NCBI GenBank assembly: GCA_963377175.1
Contig: CAUJNA010003735.1
Coordinates: 1 to 64,000 of the forward strand
Length of the DNA: 64,000 nt
Origin: Effrenium voratum
Lineage: Eukaryota; Sar; Dinophyceae; Suessiales; Symbiodiniaceae
Direction: 5' to 3'
The translations under genes and the position numbers were made by a program. This document shows, one piece after another, positions 48,903 to 61,108 of this stretch. Numbering within the stretch: position 1 is the first letter of the stretch; every line of letters begins with the position of its first letter. A model generated the notes under the pieces. The model had not been told where the DNA came from. It saw only the letters and a list, made by a program, of their open reading frames with translations, and made no database searches.

Positions 48903-51900
48903 GTTCTCGCCCCCTCCCCCGCCCACCGCCGCCCCCCTCGCCCAGTTACAGGGGGCAAGGGGGACCGCCGCAGCGGCGGCCCGGGCTTCGGGGAGCAGCT
49001 GGCCATCCTGGGCCCGGAGCGGGGCCGCCGGGGCGCGGCCCGGAAGCCCAGCCTGGCCCTGGCCGGGAAAATGGGGGGGGAGCCGGGGGCGGAGCTGGGG
49101 GGGGGGGGGCGGTTGAAAGGGCTTTGGAGGGGTTCGGAGCAATGTGTTGTAAACTATCATTTGGCGCCCGGAAAAAGGCGAACAGTGCGACTTTGATGAC
49201 AAGTGTTTAATGGCGTTATGTCTTGAAACCAAATGTGTGTGTGTGTGTGTGTGTTTCTAATAGCTGCCCAACGCCGTACACTGTGTAGTCTTAACGCTGC
49301 TGCCTCATGTCGAAGATGGAGCGCCGTGCTGCCAGTGTGATAAATCGTCCTGCTGCTCAAATCAGACTTGTTAGCAAACGCCCGGCCATGCACAAAGTAG
49401 GCGGAACCCATTTTTTGTTTGTTGTCTTCCCTGGTTTCAAGTTTTGTGTGTATTTGTCAAGTCATGCAACCCGGAAAAATGTGGGGGAGTTTTTGGGGAG
49501 TGGGCGTGGGATCGTGTTTTGAGGGGTACCAATCAAGTGTTTGGTGGTTTTAAGGGGAACACACCAGGAACGCAGGTGTGCCATTTTCGGGGGGGTCCCC
49601 CAAAAGTCACAGACTCCCAACTGCGGATCTCCGAAGGTGTTTGGGGCACCATGTTGGAGGGTGCCATGGTTTTGAAGGCGTTCGAGGCTGCCAGTTTCTG
49701 AGTGGTTTAGGGAAACCCTTCTTTGAGGGGGCCAGGTTTTTGGGGTGGTGGAAAACGATCCCAGAAGGACACCCCGTGTCCCGAAGCAAACAGACAAATG
49801 CGTGAATGAGTGGGTGAGTGAGTTGACAGGTTGCCAAGTAAGCCTACAGGTGGTATCGAGCACCGGAACTTCCTGAAACCCTCCGGAACCCTCCTTGCAA
49901 GCTGCCCTCCAAACCACCTGACCAAATCACCTGAGAGCCTATTTGGGCAGAGACCCCATAGCTTCTGCAGTTGGGGGAAATCGTTGTGCATGGACTGCGG
50001 AAAAGGATTTTAGGACAGATTCCCACTCGCGAAGGAGCGCCCATCCGTCGCAAAGTAGCGAATGGGTTGTTGCCTCCACGAATTACAGGGAAACAAAGGG
50101 GACCAGGATGTAAAGAACACCCACTTCAAAGGGCAAGGGGCACCAAGGCTTCGAGAGATTTGATATTTTGCGGGGTTTGGGGCCCGTGATGAAGGCTCCA
50201 CAATTCATATATGGGTTCCCGGTTCGCAAATCGAAGTCAGGCCCCCTGCATTTGCTTGCCCCTCCCCCCATTTTCGCTCGTTCCCAGGCAAACCCGCAAC
50301 TAAACATGTGCTTGTAAGAATTTTAGAGTACGAAAGCTGTTTTTCTTGGCAAGTGATCAACTGACCACCGAGGTTTCCTTGTTGTTCCGACCCCCCCCCC
50401 AAAAGACCAAAACAAACCAAGAACAACAACCTGGTTGGTTTCCCAGAATTTAATTTCTCCGCGTCTCTCCCGGAAAAAAAAAATCGGATCGGGCGTGGGG
50501 TGTCTCGTGTTTTTTTCTCCCTTCCCCCCCCAACCCCCACTTCCCCCCCCAATTTCCCCCCCTCCCCCCCAACCCCCCCGAGGAGCTGAAGGTCATGAGC
50601 TCGGTGGAGGAGAAGGCGCCGGGGCAGTACACGCGGGGCATCCGCGAGAAGTTCTCGGACTCGAGGGGCTTCTCCACGGATCGGATGATCTTCAAGGACG
50701 GGATGGGTGGGATGGGGAGAGGAGGGAAGAGGGAGGGGGTTGGGGAGGGGGTTAGGGAGGGGGAGGAGGGGGAAGGGGGGAGGGGAGTGTGGGGAAGGTT
50801 TGGGTGGGTGGGTGGGAGGGGAGGGTTGGGGCAGAGGTTTTCTTTTTGGTATTCACTGTCAGGAACCCATTGCTTCATTTGGCTGCCTTGTCCGAGTCCA
50901 CAGCCCTGGTCAGCTTTGTTTGAAAAATGAAATCAAGAGCACCCATTTGGTTGCCGCATTCGGCAAACCCATTCCCAACTCAAAACTGCCCAGCTAGCCT
51001 CATGGAACCATGCCTTTCTCCCAACTGAGCCAAGGGGCCAAGCTACATTTTGCTTGGCACCTGAAAACTTTGCCGATGCAATGTGCGCGGAATATCTACT
51101 TTGGGGAACGGCCACCTTCTTGTGGGTTCCGTGGAGCAGCAGCCGCGGGGAAAAGCAGGGATGTGGGAGGTGGGACGAGTGGCCTGGAATATGGGGAATT
51201 GCTATTATACGGACTTGGGATGTAGGGAATGGCACTTGGGATGCGAGCGACTTGTTTTTTTGTTTCCCCCAATGCCATTCATTGTCCTGATGTATTGGAG
51301 CGTGAAACCGCACTGCTAGTTCGGTTCCCAATGTGGCGGGAGCGGCATAGGGCTGGGGGATGCTTGGGGCGTCTATGACCCTGGTAGGGGATCGAAGCCC
51401 TCTTCTCGCGCAACTCTCGCTGGGTGCCGTACTGCTTATGGGTGTGTCTTCAAATGGTGGAACCCTAAAACGGGTACATCACAACCTACAAAAGACAGGT
51501 GGCCTTCACAAAGGATCGCACGCCTGTGTCACAAGCTTGCAGCCCCCTGTAACTCACAGGTCCTGGTCCAGTTTCTGCTTCGTGGCAATAGAAGGTCGCC
51601 ACTGTTTTTTTTTGAGCCACGTCTGAGGGCAGTCCCTGATTGCTTTGCCTTGAGGCGTTTGGACGTTTTGTCGGCGCTCTTTGGAGGCTAAGCGCTAGTC
51701 ATTTTCTCAGCCTGCGTCGATGGCAAGTTCCCCCTTTTTCATGTCACCATTCCAATTCATGCGGATAATTTCGGTAAAACAATCCGAATAGATGCGCGCA
51801 AATACGACGAGCAAATTTCACGATTTCGTTTTATAGAATAAATATATTTTATTAAATATTTCATTTATATTTAATTATATATATTTTATTCTATATAATT

Positions 51901-54900
51901 ATTCTATTTATTATAAATCTTGGTAAATTAAATTTCTCAATATATTATTTTTATTTTTAATTTAAAAATTAAAATCGAATTCATAAATAATATATGCATC
52001 ATCTATATTTATTTCTATTTTAAACATATTAATAATTCCAAAAATAAATCTATGTCACATCCTCCATCTTTTGCAGGAGTTTGGCTGGAACCTGCCAGGA
52101 AACCGTGTTCTTTGTGCAAACTTTGAGGCTACCTTTCAGCTTGAAATAGCAAAGGGATGTGAGTTATAAGGGGGGGTTCATTAGGTGGGGATTCATGTCC
52201 ACCAACCACAATTCATGTCCACCAACCACATTTGAGGTGGTTAATTACCTATGTCGAATCCATAGCCAATTATGTGCCGTTTCCTGTGAGGGCCCAGGCC
52301 AGTCCCGACCACGGGGAGCTTTCGCGGGCTTTCGCGCGGGGCGGGGGGGTCGCCAGGATGACGAGCTGAGCTACGCTCTGGGCAAGCAGGGCAGCACCAG
52401 GAAGAAGCGACTCGGACGCGATGTTGGTGGAGTGCGGATTGCGGCGAGGTTACTGAAAACTAAGAAAGGGGTCATGAAATTCCCCGTTTTAAACAACATG
52501 TACCCCACCGACGATTCCGTGGTTTGGTGCACACACCCCTCTACGAAGACTACTTTTTCCTCTTGAAAAGAGGGTGTGTGCGCTTCCATGTTGGCGGGAG
52601 GGATTCTGGAGTCTGCTTCTCAGTTTCAAAATCGGTTGCTCTATCCCAAGGCCCTCAAGCCAAGAGATCCAAACCCGTTAGACAATCGGATCGTCCTATG
52701 GTTGTGCTTTAGTTCCCACTTGCGACCCTTCCGATCGGAGAGCAACCCTTTTGTGGCTTGCGCGGTGCTTGAAGGCCGCAACTGGGAAGAAGGAAAGGAG
52801 AAGCTCCCAAGAGCCGTGACCCGTGTTCCCCCCTTGTTTTGTAGGTCCCCCAGTAGTGCCCTTTTACTCTACCCGGAGAATAGATGGCTCAAAAAAATGG
52901 TCTGTGCCATCTACTTTTCTTCAGCTTAGATAATTTACACTCCGCGCGCCGGCGCCAGATAATTGGGGGTCAACCGGGATGCAAAATAGATGGCACAATT
53001 TTTTAGCCCCCTAAGAATAATTTACGGCACAATTCAGTGCGTCCACTCACGCTCGCTCACTGGCTCACTCACTCACTCACTCACTCGCTCACTCGCTCAC
53101 TGTACCCCTTTTCTTTGGGGGAGGGTTCCCCCACTAAAACAGACTACAGAAAAAAGGGTACCCTTATTCTAATCTCTCTACTGGAGGACCTAGTTTTTGT
53201 TACTTTACAGACTTGTCCGTCACAACTTCTGGGTTGTGGGATCAAGGGGTTTATCCAACCACTTCGGGGATACAAGTGAATCTCCTCCATTGAATGGGGG
53301 GATGCCCTTTCTGCTGTACACAGAAGTGTTCATTTGTTATAGGCCTGGTTAAAAATCAGCCAACGAATGAATTGAGCCTCTCCTTTCTCCCTGGCCGATT
53401 GTACCTCGAACAGCACTGTCCATTCTGACGCAACATTCTGACAGTCCCCATTACCGTATGGGTACCCGGATCCCAAGCCACCTTGCCTCAACGCGCTCAA
53501 CATCCTGATGTGGCGGGACAGGGGTGGGTAGGAAGAAAACACGGGGCCAAGTAGCTAATATATGCTTTTTTCTCCCAGGATCATACGATTGTTTAGTTGA
53601 ATAGTTCCTCGCAACTCCTTTCCATGTATATGTGGACGTGGCTTGAAAACTAAACAGCTGGGGCAAACCGCAGGTTTTGGCCCATATTTCCACTTAGGGT
53701 AAATTTTGGGAATAGGATTTGGAGCCACAGCCATGTGTTCTCCCTTTCTTTACATTGGAAGAGGAACAATGCCTGAGAGTGGGAGGCTCCCTCCTCCGGC
53801 TGAGCCCAAGCTTGTCCTGTTGGGTTTTTCTTAAGCGACCCAAAAGGAGTGCCTTTTGAGAAAGGAACCACACGTCCAACTTCGCGTGTTACACCTGTGT
53901 AGGTGGTTATAGCCGGATACTAAAGATGAGTCCCCTGACAAGCATGCTTAGAATCACCTGCTGGTGTGTTGAACAAGCATAAGATGCAGCGTGTTTTGTC
54001 GAGGTTCCCCCTTTGAGGGTTACAATTTGGCCCCATACTCACGGAACCTCCCGTGAAAAAGCGAGAAAGCACAGGTGGAGCTTCCGGTGCAACATGAGGA
54101 GACTACCTAGCCCAGTTTAAGGGAACCCAAAGGGGCCCGTCTTTTTTCCCTCCGGCCGAACTTTTGTTGGGACCTCGAACCATCTGCAAACTTTCGGCAA
54201 GTGCAACGTTTTAAGGGGGAACTCCAGGCTCAACCTGCCCCGACCCTTCCCAAACCAGAGGCTTCCCTTTGCTCAAGAACATGATTTCCTGTTGGTTTTA
54301 AAGGGAATCGATTTCACTACTGGACCGACAAGCAAATGGAGGGGTTTTTAGGGTTCCATTTTGGGTGCTGATTTTTGACCCACGCAGCTAATAGTTCGAC
54401 CCGCCGATCTTTCGAATCCCCATATGGGGAGCTATGGAGCCTCAATTACGGGCGTGCTTTGAGGACTGCCTTGGGATGGCTTCCGAAAGTTTTCACGGAT
54501 TTTACCACATGAGCTACTGTGGATGGACTACAGAAACCTGGAATGATCTGATTCCCATGTAAATCCTTCTGGTTTCAAGCATGGTTTCTTTTTTGGTGCG
54601 AAATGGATTTCGTCTATCGCCGATTTGTTCTTTTCCTTTCAGGGAATCGCCAGGTTCATTCCATTTCTCATTCCCTCATTGTTTTTCGCGGCGTTTCCGC
54701 GTTCCGGAGAGAAAAACCATGTGTTCAATCCCCAGGTTGTTTCCATTTCTTCTTCCCTCAGTTTCTGCGTTGTTTTGGCCCTCGTCCACCCATGAGCTAT
54801 GGAGGGCGGTTCGCATACGCCAGGGCTGGTTGGGCGCGGGTTTGGGCGATTCGTTTTTCTTCAAATCAGGTTGGCACTGGCCTCGGGTTGCATCATCCAA

Positions 54901-57900
54901 TACGTGGGCCACGTGTGCTTCCTCGCCGGCACCATGGCGGAGCGGCGCCGCGCGAAGGAGCCGGCCGCGGGAGGTCTCCAAGTGCCACCAGAGTTTTGAC
55001 CGTGGCTCGGGGGTGGGTCTCGCTTTTTGATGATACTTCTGTTTTTTTTTTGGGTGGTGGTTTGAAAAGCATCACGTTTTTTTTTTTTTTGGGGTGGGGT
55101 GGTGGTGGTGATGGTGGTAGTTTGGAAAGAAACCGACAGGAGAGTTGAGCACAAACCATATGAGGCTCCGTGGGAGCTTTTGCCAGACAGGATCCTTTTT
55201 GCACGTCTCAACAGGTAGCCCTTTTTTTGGATGGGTTTTCAGGGAATCCACCTCCTTGGGGCCTTGCCATAGTCAAGCAACCTAGCTTTGGGGGTTCTAG
55301 GGACGCGGTTTTGATTGTCATTGGCTTCAAGAGGAATCCCAAAGAAAGCATCTTGGTGGTTAGCTACCAATTGCCCTAGAATCCGCTTTAGACCACCAGT
55401 TGGTGGGTGCTCTACCCCAGTATTCATGGGGTTTCATCCATCCGGACCAAGGGAACCAAGCGGTTTCATCCCCACCCCCAATGGATCTGGGGGAGAGAGC
55501 TCAAGAGTTCCATGTTTGATCCTCCCTTATGGGGAATACTAATCCTGTGACTCCATGGGGGTATGGGTCAATATTTTTTTCCCCACCAGTGGACCGCAGG
55601 TTCGAGTCCTTGGTTCCATTTCCCAGACCTTCCATTTCGGGGTTGCCCAATTTTTGACCACATGAGAGGCGTGAGTGTCCTGTTGGGGTGAGACGTTTTC
55701 AGGGGAAAGAACTCGGGAGCCCTGAAAATCCGCTCAGTCCTTGGTTCCATCTACCAGGGGTTCCATTCGGGTTTACCCCATCTTTGACTTTGGGGTGGGA
55801 TGTTTTCCGGGGAAATGACCCTGAAAAATCTCCCCCCGTGGGCTCCGAAATCCTTCCGCTTGTCCGTGAGGAGTTCCTGGACTGGCTGCTCCAGCAGCGC
55901 CGCGGCCAGGTCACCGTGAACAACATCTCGGAGCGGGATGATGTCACGGAGGCCGTGGATGCGCGCGAACCTCTTACGCTTCGGCGGTTCAAGCAGCCAT
56001 GCTTTTTCGGGTGTTCTCTTTTTTTTGGTTGGTTTAGTGGCAGTTTCCATTGTTTGTTGTTTTCTCCTTTTGGGTGTTTAGTTGGTTTAGTGGCAGTTTC
56101 CATTTAACCCCACTCAAGGTTCATATTTTTTGGCAGGGGAGCTGAGGGCCCAGTTACGTCCAACTTGTGCACAGGGCCACGAGACCAAAAAGGGGAACAT
56201 GTGCTGGGGGCAATGCTCATGCAGTACAAGAACCCCTGTTCAACGGGTTGCCTTTTGAGGACTTCTCATTTTGAAGATCGATTTTTGAGGCGTCCCTTCA
56301 ACATGGTTGTTGTTAGGAAACATGTTTCCCATTTTTGCTTGTTGTGGTTTAGTGGTTGAAATCCAATCACTTAACTGCTAATATTTAAATTTGTGCTCCC
56401 CTTCCAACGTCAACCAAGTCAAACTGTCATGAGTTATGAGGGTCATTTTGAGAATGCCACTTTGTCAGAAACAGATACTTCGGAAAGGGGGGACAGGCGT
56501 ATTTGGCCCCACTGTGGATGGTTGCGAAATCCATTTCGCCGCACCTAGGGAAGCCTGTCTGATGATTCCCCTGCAACAAACGTTATGGTTGCACCCATGG
56601 CTTCTCAGGTGCGAACTGGATTCCGGTTCACCCAGGGTCACTCCGGGTGTTTCCCTTTTCTGATATCGCTGTCATCTTCCCTTGGGATGTTTTTGGAGCC
56701 GGAGCTGAGCTTGGAAAGTTTCAGGTGTACTATGTGTCTATGTGTTGACCGCGGGTATCCGGTTTAAGGTTGGTCCAGCCAGGTGCCCTTTTACCGTTTC
56801 TTCTTTGGGGGGGGGGGGCTCCCCTACGAAAATAGACCACTGAAAAAAGGGAACCCTTATTCTAACCTCTCTACTGGAGGACCTAGTTAAGGTTGGTGTA
56901 AAGGGACGCCAAACATAAAGCCGAATCATTTTGGTATTCCTCCCATTTCGGAATACCGCCATGGACCAGAATCAAGCATTGGATATTTTTGGTTGGGGGC
57001 GAAGGCTGAGGGTTTGGTCGTGAAATATGGATGGATTGCCCCTGATCGCCAAGGTACAGGTTTGTGCTATGACTTGAGGTTCGACCGCATGAAATTTAGC
57101 GCTCAATTCGTGTACCTCTCGACTTGGTCAACTGATCGAAGATGCGAGCTCCTTGAAAGTGATTGGTGGACAAGACCAAATCCCACCAAGATGGGTATGG
57201 GTCAAAATTGAACAGGAGGGGTTACGCAGGTTTTGGTTCATGTTTCCATTTACCAGGGTTCCATTTTGGGGTTACCCGGTTTTTTGAGCCACAGCCATAT
57301 GGGTATGGGTCAATATTTTAACCAGGAATTGGACCGCAGGTTCTAGTCGTCGAGTCCATTTACCAGGGCAAGCCATTTTGCTTGACCCACAGCCATCTTT
57401 AGACCCGATCTTCCGAATCTGCCGCAATCCCCATGTCATATTGGGAGCTATGGAGCCTCAATTACCAGCAAAATCACTGGGCTTTGTTGAGGGCTGTTTT
57501 GGGAAGGCTTTCAAGGGAGCCCGAAAGCAATTGGAGTTTCGCACACCCGTGAGCTACTGTGGGTGAACGAAATCCTGCACCACCTAAGAAGTCCTAGAAT
57601 GATGATTCTCCTGTCAATACAAACAAACAAATGGTTTCCCATGGCTTCAAAGTGCTGAGAAATGGATTTCGTCCAGTCAAATCTTTTGCGTTTCCCTCAA
57701 AAGACCATCCACCCGAAGTCGGGCACCGGGTCACACACAGCCGCCAAACAGAGGCGAGGTGGGGGGTGTCGCGTGAGGGTTCCCTGCGTTGGTGGTGAAA
57801 AACGGACACCACCATTTTGGGGGGGTCCCCGCAGAAAAAAGAACCACCCATGGTGCCCTTTCGAGTTTTTCTTTTCAAGGGAAACCCAAAAGGACATCAT

Positions 57901-60900
57901 TCACTTCTTCTTCTTTTTAAAGAACACCATTCATTACTTCCTTTTCTTGGGGGGGTGGTCCCCCCCCCCTCGAGAAAAAGATTGGTACATGGAACCCCTC
58001 CCCCCCTCCATTTTTGTTTTTTCGCCCGCAGGTCTTCATCCCGGAGAACTGCAAGGGTTGGGTGACCGGGAACCGGGGCAGCGAGCTGCGACGCATGGAG
58101 CTGGAGACGGGGACCTATATGTTCATGGCCTTGGACAAGCGCGGGGAGGCCATGAAGTTGGGCGGAGGGGACAACGAAGAAGCGGGGGATAGGGAGGAAG
58201 GGGGGGGGGAAGGGGGGGTTGGTGGATGCGGGGTTGGGGGGAAGTTTCGGGGTTTGGGGGTTTGGGGGGGGGGGGGGAAGTTTGGGGGTTTGGGGGTTTG
58301 GGGGGGGGTTTGGCGGGGTTACGTGAGGCCCCCCACCTACCCAAAGGAAAAACACTGGGGAGGCCTGCAATATACGACTTCCCTTGTACAGGGAAGGGTC
58401 CCTTTGTTGGGCAAGGGGTTTGGGGGCTGCTCATTTTTTGGAGTGCATGGACTTTGAACTTGGTAGAAGCATTTTAGTGGCATTTTTGAAAGGTTATGAC
58501 TGTTTTTAGCCAATCCAGGAAGTTAGGCTAGTTGGTGTATGGTTTTTTGCTTGGGGTTTGGTGGGGGTAGCCTTTGCTGGTTCGTTTCAAGCGGAAGCAA
58601 CAGAACAACTGCCCATTTTGGGATTGGCTCACACAGAAATTGATACCCGCACATTGCCATTTGTTGACTTCGGACCCCCGCAACTTTCCCGAGTCCCTCT
58701 ATTTTGACGCCCTTGACGTTTCAACCGTTGCGCAACCCATGTTTCGACCATTGGTTTTGAACTCAACCTCCTTTTCGGTCTCAAAATATCGGAGCCCTCA
58801 AAATGCTTGGTTTCCTTTTGGCCTTTCTCAAGCCACCAAAGGCTCCCAGGTCCCTCAAAAGACGGGAAGCCCACCTTTTGGCATAGGCGTCCTTGTCAGG
58901 TTAGTTTGGTAGGGCTCCACTGGCTTTGGGTTTTATGCCCCATCTACCAGGGAAACCCATCGATTTGTCTGAAAGGTCACCTACCCCCTTGCCGAAAGCC
59001 GACCTTACCTGTTGGTTTCACTTTTGTGCTGGCCCCTTCCCGATGTTCGGGCGATTTACGGAGCATCTCAATTCCGCGCCCCCTTAAAAATGGAAGTGAT
59101 CTCCATTTATGGTAACCCATTTCCCCTTCTTTACGTGGAGATCCCAGATCTAACTTCAATCGGGTCCCGGACGCCCCCCTCTCCAAACCCCCTTTCTGTG
59201 TCCCTCCAAACCCCCCCCCCCCCGCACACTCCCACAGACCAGCTCGCTCGCAAACTTTGCCCTCTCTCGCGCGCGGCGGCCCCGCGCTCCGCGCGGAGCT
59301 CGCTGGGAGGAGCGGCTGCTCATCTTCTCGGTGGACTCGGGCTCCAAGACCTCGGAGAAGGGCCGCGCGGCGGCCGAGCGTCTGGTGAACGAGATGATCC
59401 AGGCGGGTGGTTGCGGCGGGGACGAGGAACTCCGGCGGGGACTCCGAACAACCGGGGGTTTTGGGCCCCCCAAAAAGGGTGATGTAGATAGGTGTGAAAT
59501 GGGGCGCCCTTGGAAAAATGATGGTGGTGGGTTTCCATGAGCAAACGCCGCCCCAAAAAATGTAAGCACCCGCATATTGCCCTGCCATAAATAGCCGGCT
59601 GAACCGTGCACTAGTGGGAGCCCTCCCCAAGCGTGAGGTTTCGGGGGAACTGGTCTTGGATTTGAGGCTCGGGCCCTTTTTTTGGAGGTTGTGAGGGGAA
59701 GCCCCAGGAAATCGATCATCCTGGTTGGACGCAACGTGGCCCTCCTTGGTATGTAAAGGGCTTTGTACAATAAGCTCAGGTGACGTCCCCAACAGCCTGC
59801 GGTGCTCGTTTTGGTACTTTTTAGTGCTCGCACCACCCCGCAGTCCTTGCAGAACCTCGTGGAACCCTGGTGGAACCCTAGTGGAACCTTGCCTCAGGGC
59901 CGCCCCGGACCACCCCGGAGCCTATCTGGGCTGAGACCCCAAAGCTTTCAGCTGTTGGGGAAAAAGGGAACTGCATCATGTTCGCGTAGGCAATTCAGGT
60001 GGGGGGTGTAGGCTCGCGTCGGTATCATTATGTTTGTTTCCTTGAGTCGGCGCCCGCGTAGGCAAGCCGGGGATGATACATCATAGAGCTGTGCATTTTT
60101 TTTCATGTGTGGTTGAGGCCACGCGAGGGAGAGTGGCCACATGGTAACTATGAGACTTGCATCGCTGCGTGCTAGCCCGCGTAGGCTTCCCAACTCTGTC
60201 CCTTTCCGGGCGGCCACTGCTGCTGCCGCTCATGTTAAGTTTCCCGTTTCAGTCTGGTGCCAAGCGGTGCACGTCGAGTACTACACTGCGACTTTGGAGC
60301 TGGAGCTGCCACAGCGCATTTCGCGTATCGCAGTGAACCTCACTAGCCGCAAGCGGGCAGTGAACGACTCGGCAGAGCTACAAAGCTCCAGGCGTGGAGG
60401 CTTTGCGTAGGCGCTCGCGTAGGCGCGCGGGCCATAGGCCCCGAGCACCCCAAAAAACCACTGCTTTCAAATTGGGATATCCCCCAGTAGCCAACCAGTC
60501 ATGGAGCTCCAAGTGGCTATTCTAGGTCCCCCAAGCTAGGTGCCCTTTCTCACCGTTTCTTTTTTGGTTGGGAGATGCGGTTCCCCTACTAAAATAGACT
60601 ACACAAAAAAAGAGACGGTACCCTGATTCTAGCCTTTTTGTACTGGAGGACCTAGCATTGGTCGGGGGGCTCCCTCATGGCCCCCTCTTGGAGGTCGCAC
60701 GAGTCGTCAATACTGTGGATGGACGAACTCCATTTCGCACCACCGTTCAGAAATCCTGGTGTCTGATGATTCTCTTGTAAACACCAACAAACCATGGCTT
60801 CCGCATGGCTTCAAAGGAATGACGGATTTGGCCCACCCACAGTTGTTCCTCTTGCCAGTCTCGTTTTTCTGGGCAAACCAACATTTTTTTTTTCCAGGGG

Positions 60901-61062
60901 GATCGAATCATTCCAGGCGTTTCTTAGGTGACGGATTTCGTCCATCCACAGTCTCACGGGCGCTTTTTTGCCAGGAAAAGCTGCGAGGGGACGAAGGGCG
61001 CGGACGCTCCGATTCCCGGCCGCGCTCAGATTCCAGGCGCGGAGGGGGCTTCCCTTTTTTCC

Positions 61063-61108
<46 letters not shown>

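Noticed and set aside
48709..49006. Poly-Met, poly-Asp, poly-His or poly-Ile frames
   Set aside because: Translations of the (ATC)n microsatellite.
60141..60410. 89-codon frame with EYYTATLELELPQRISRIAV
   Set aside because: Protein-like in part, but no splice phase or domain supports it within the KH/RS gene; left as unassigned.
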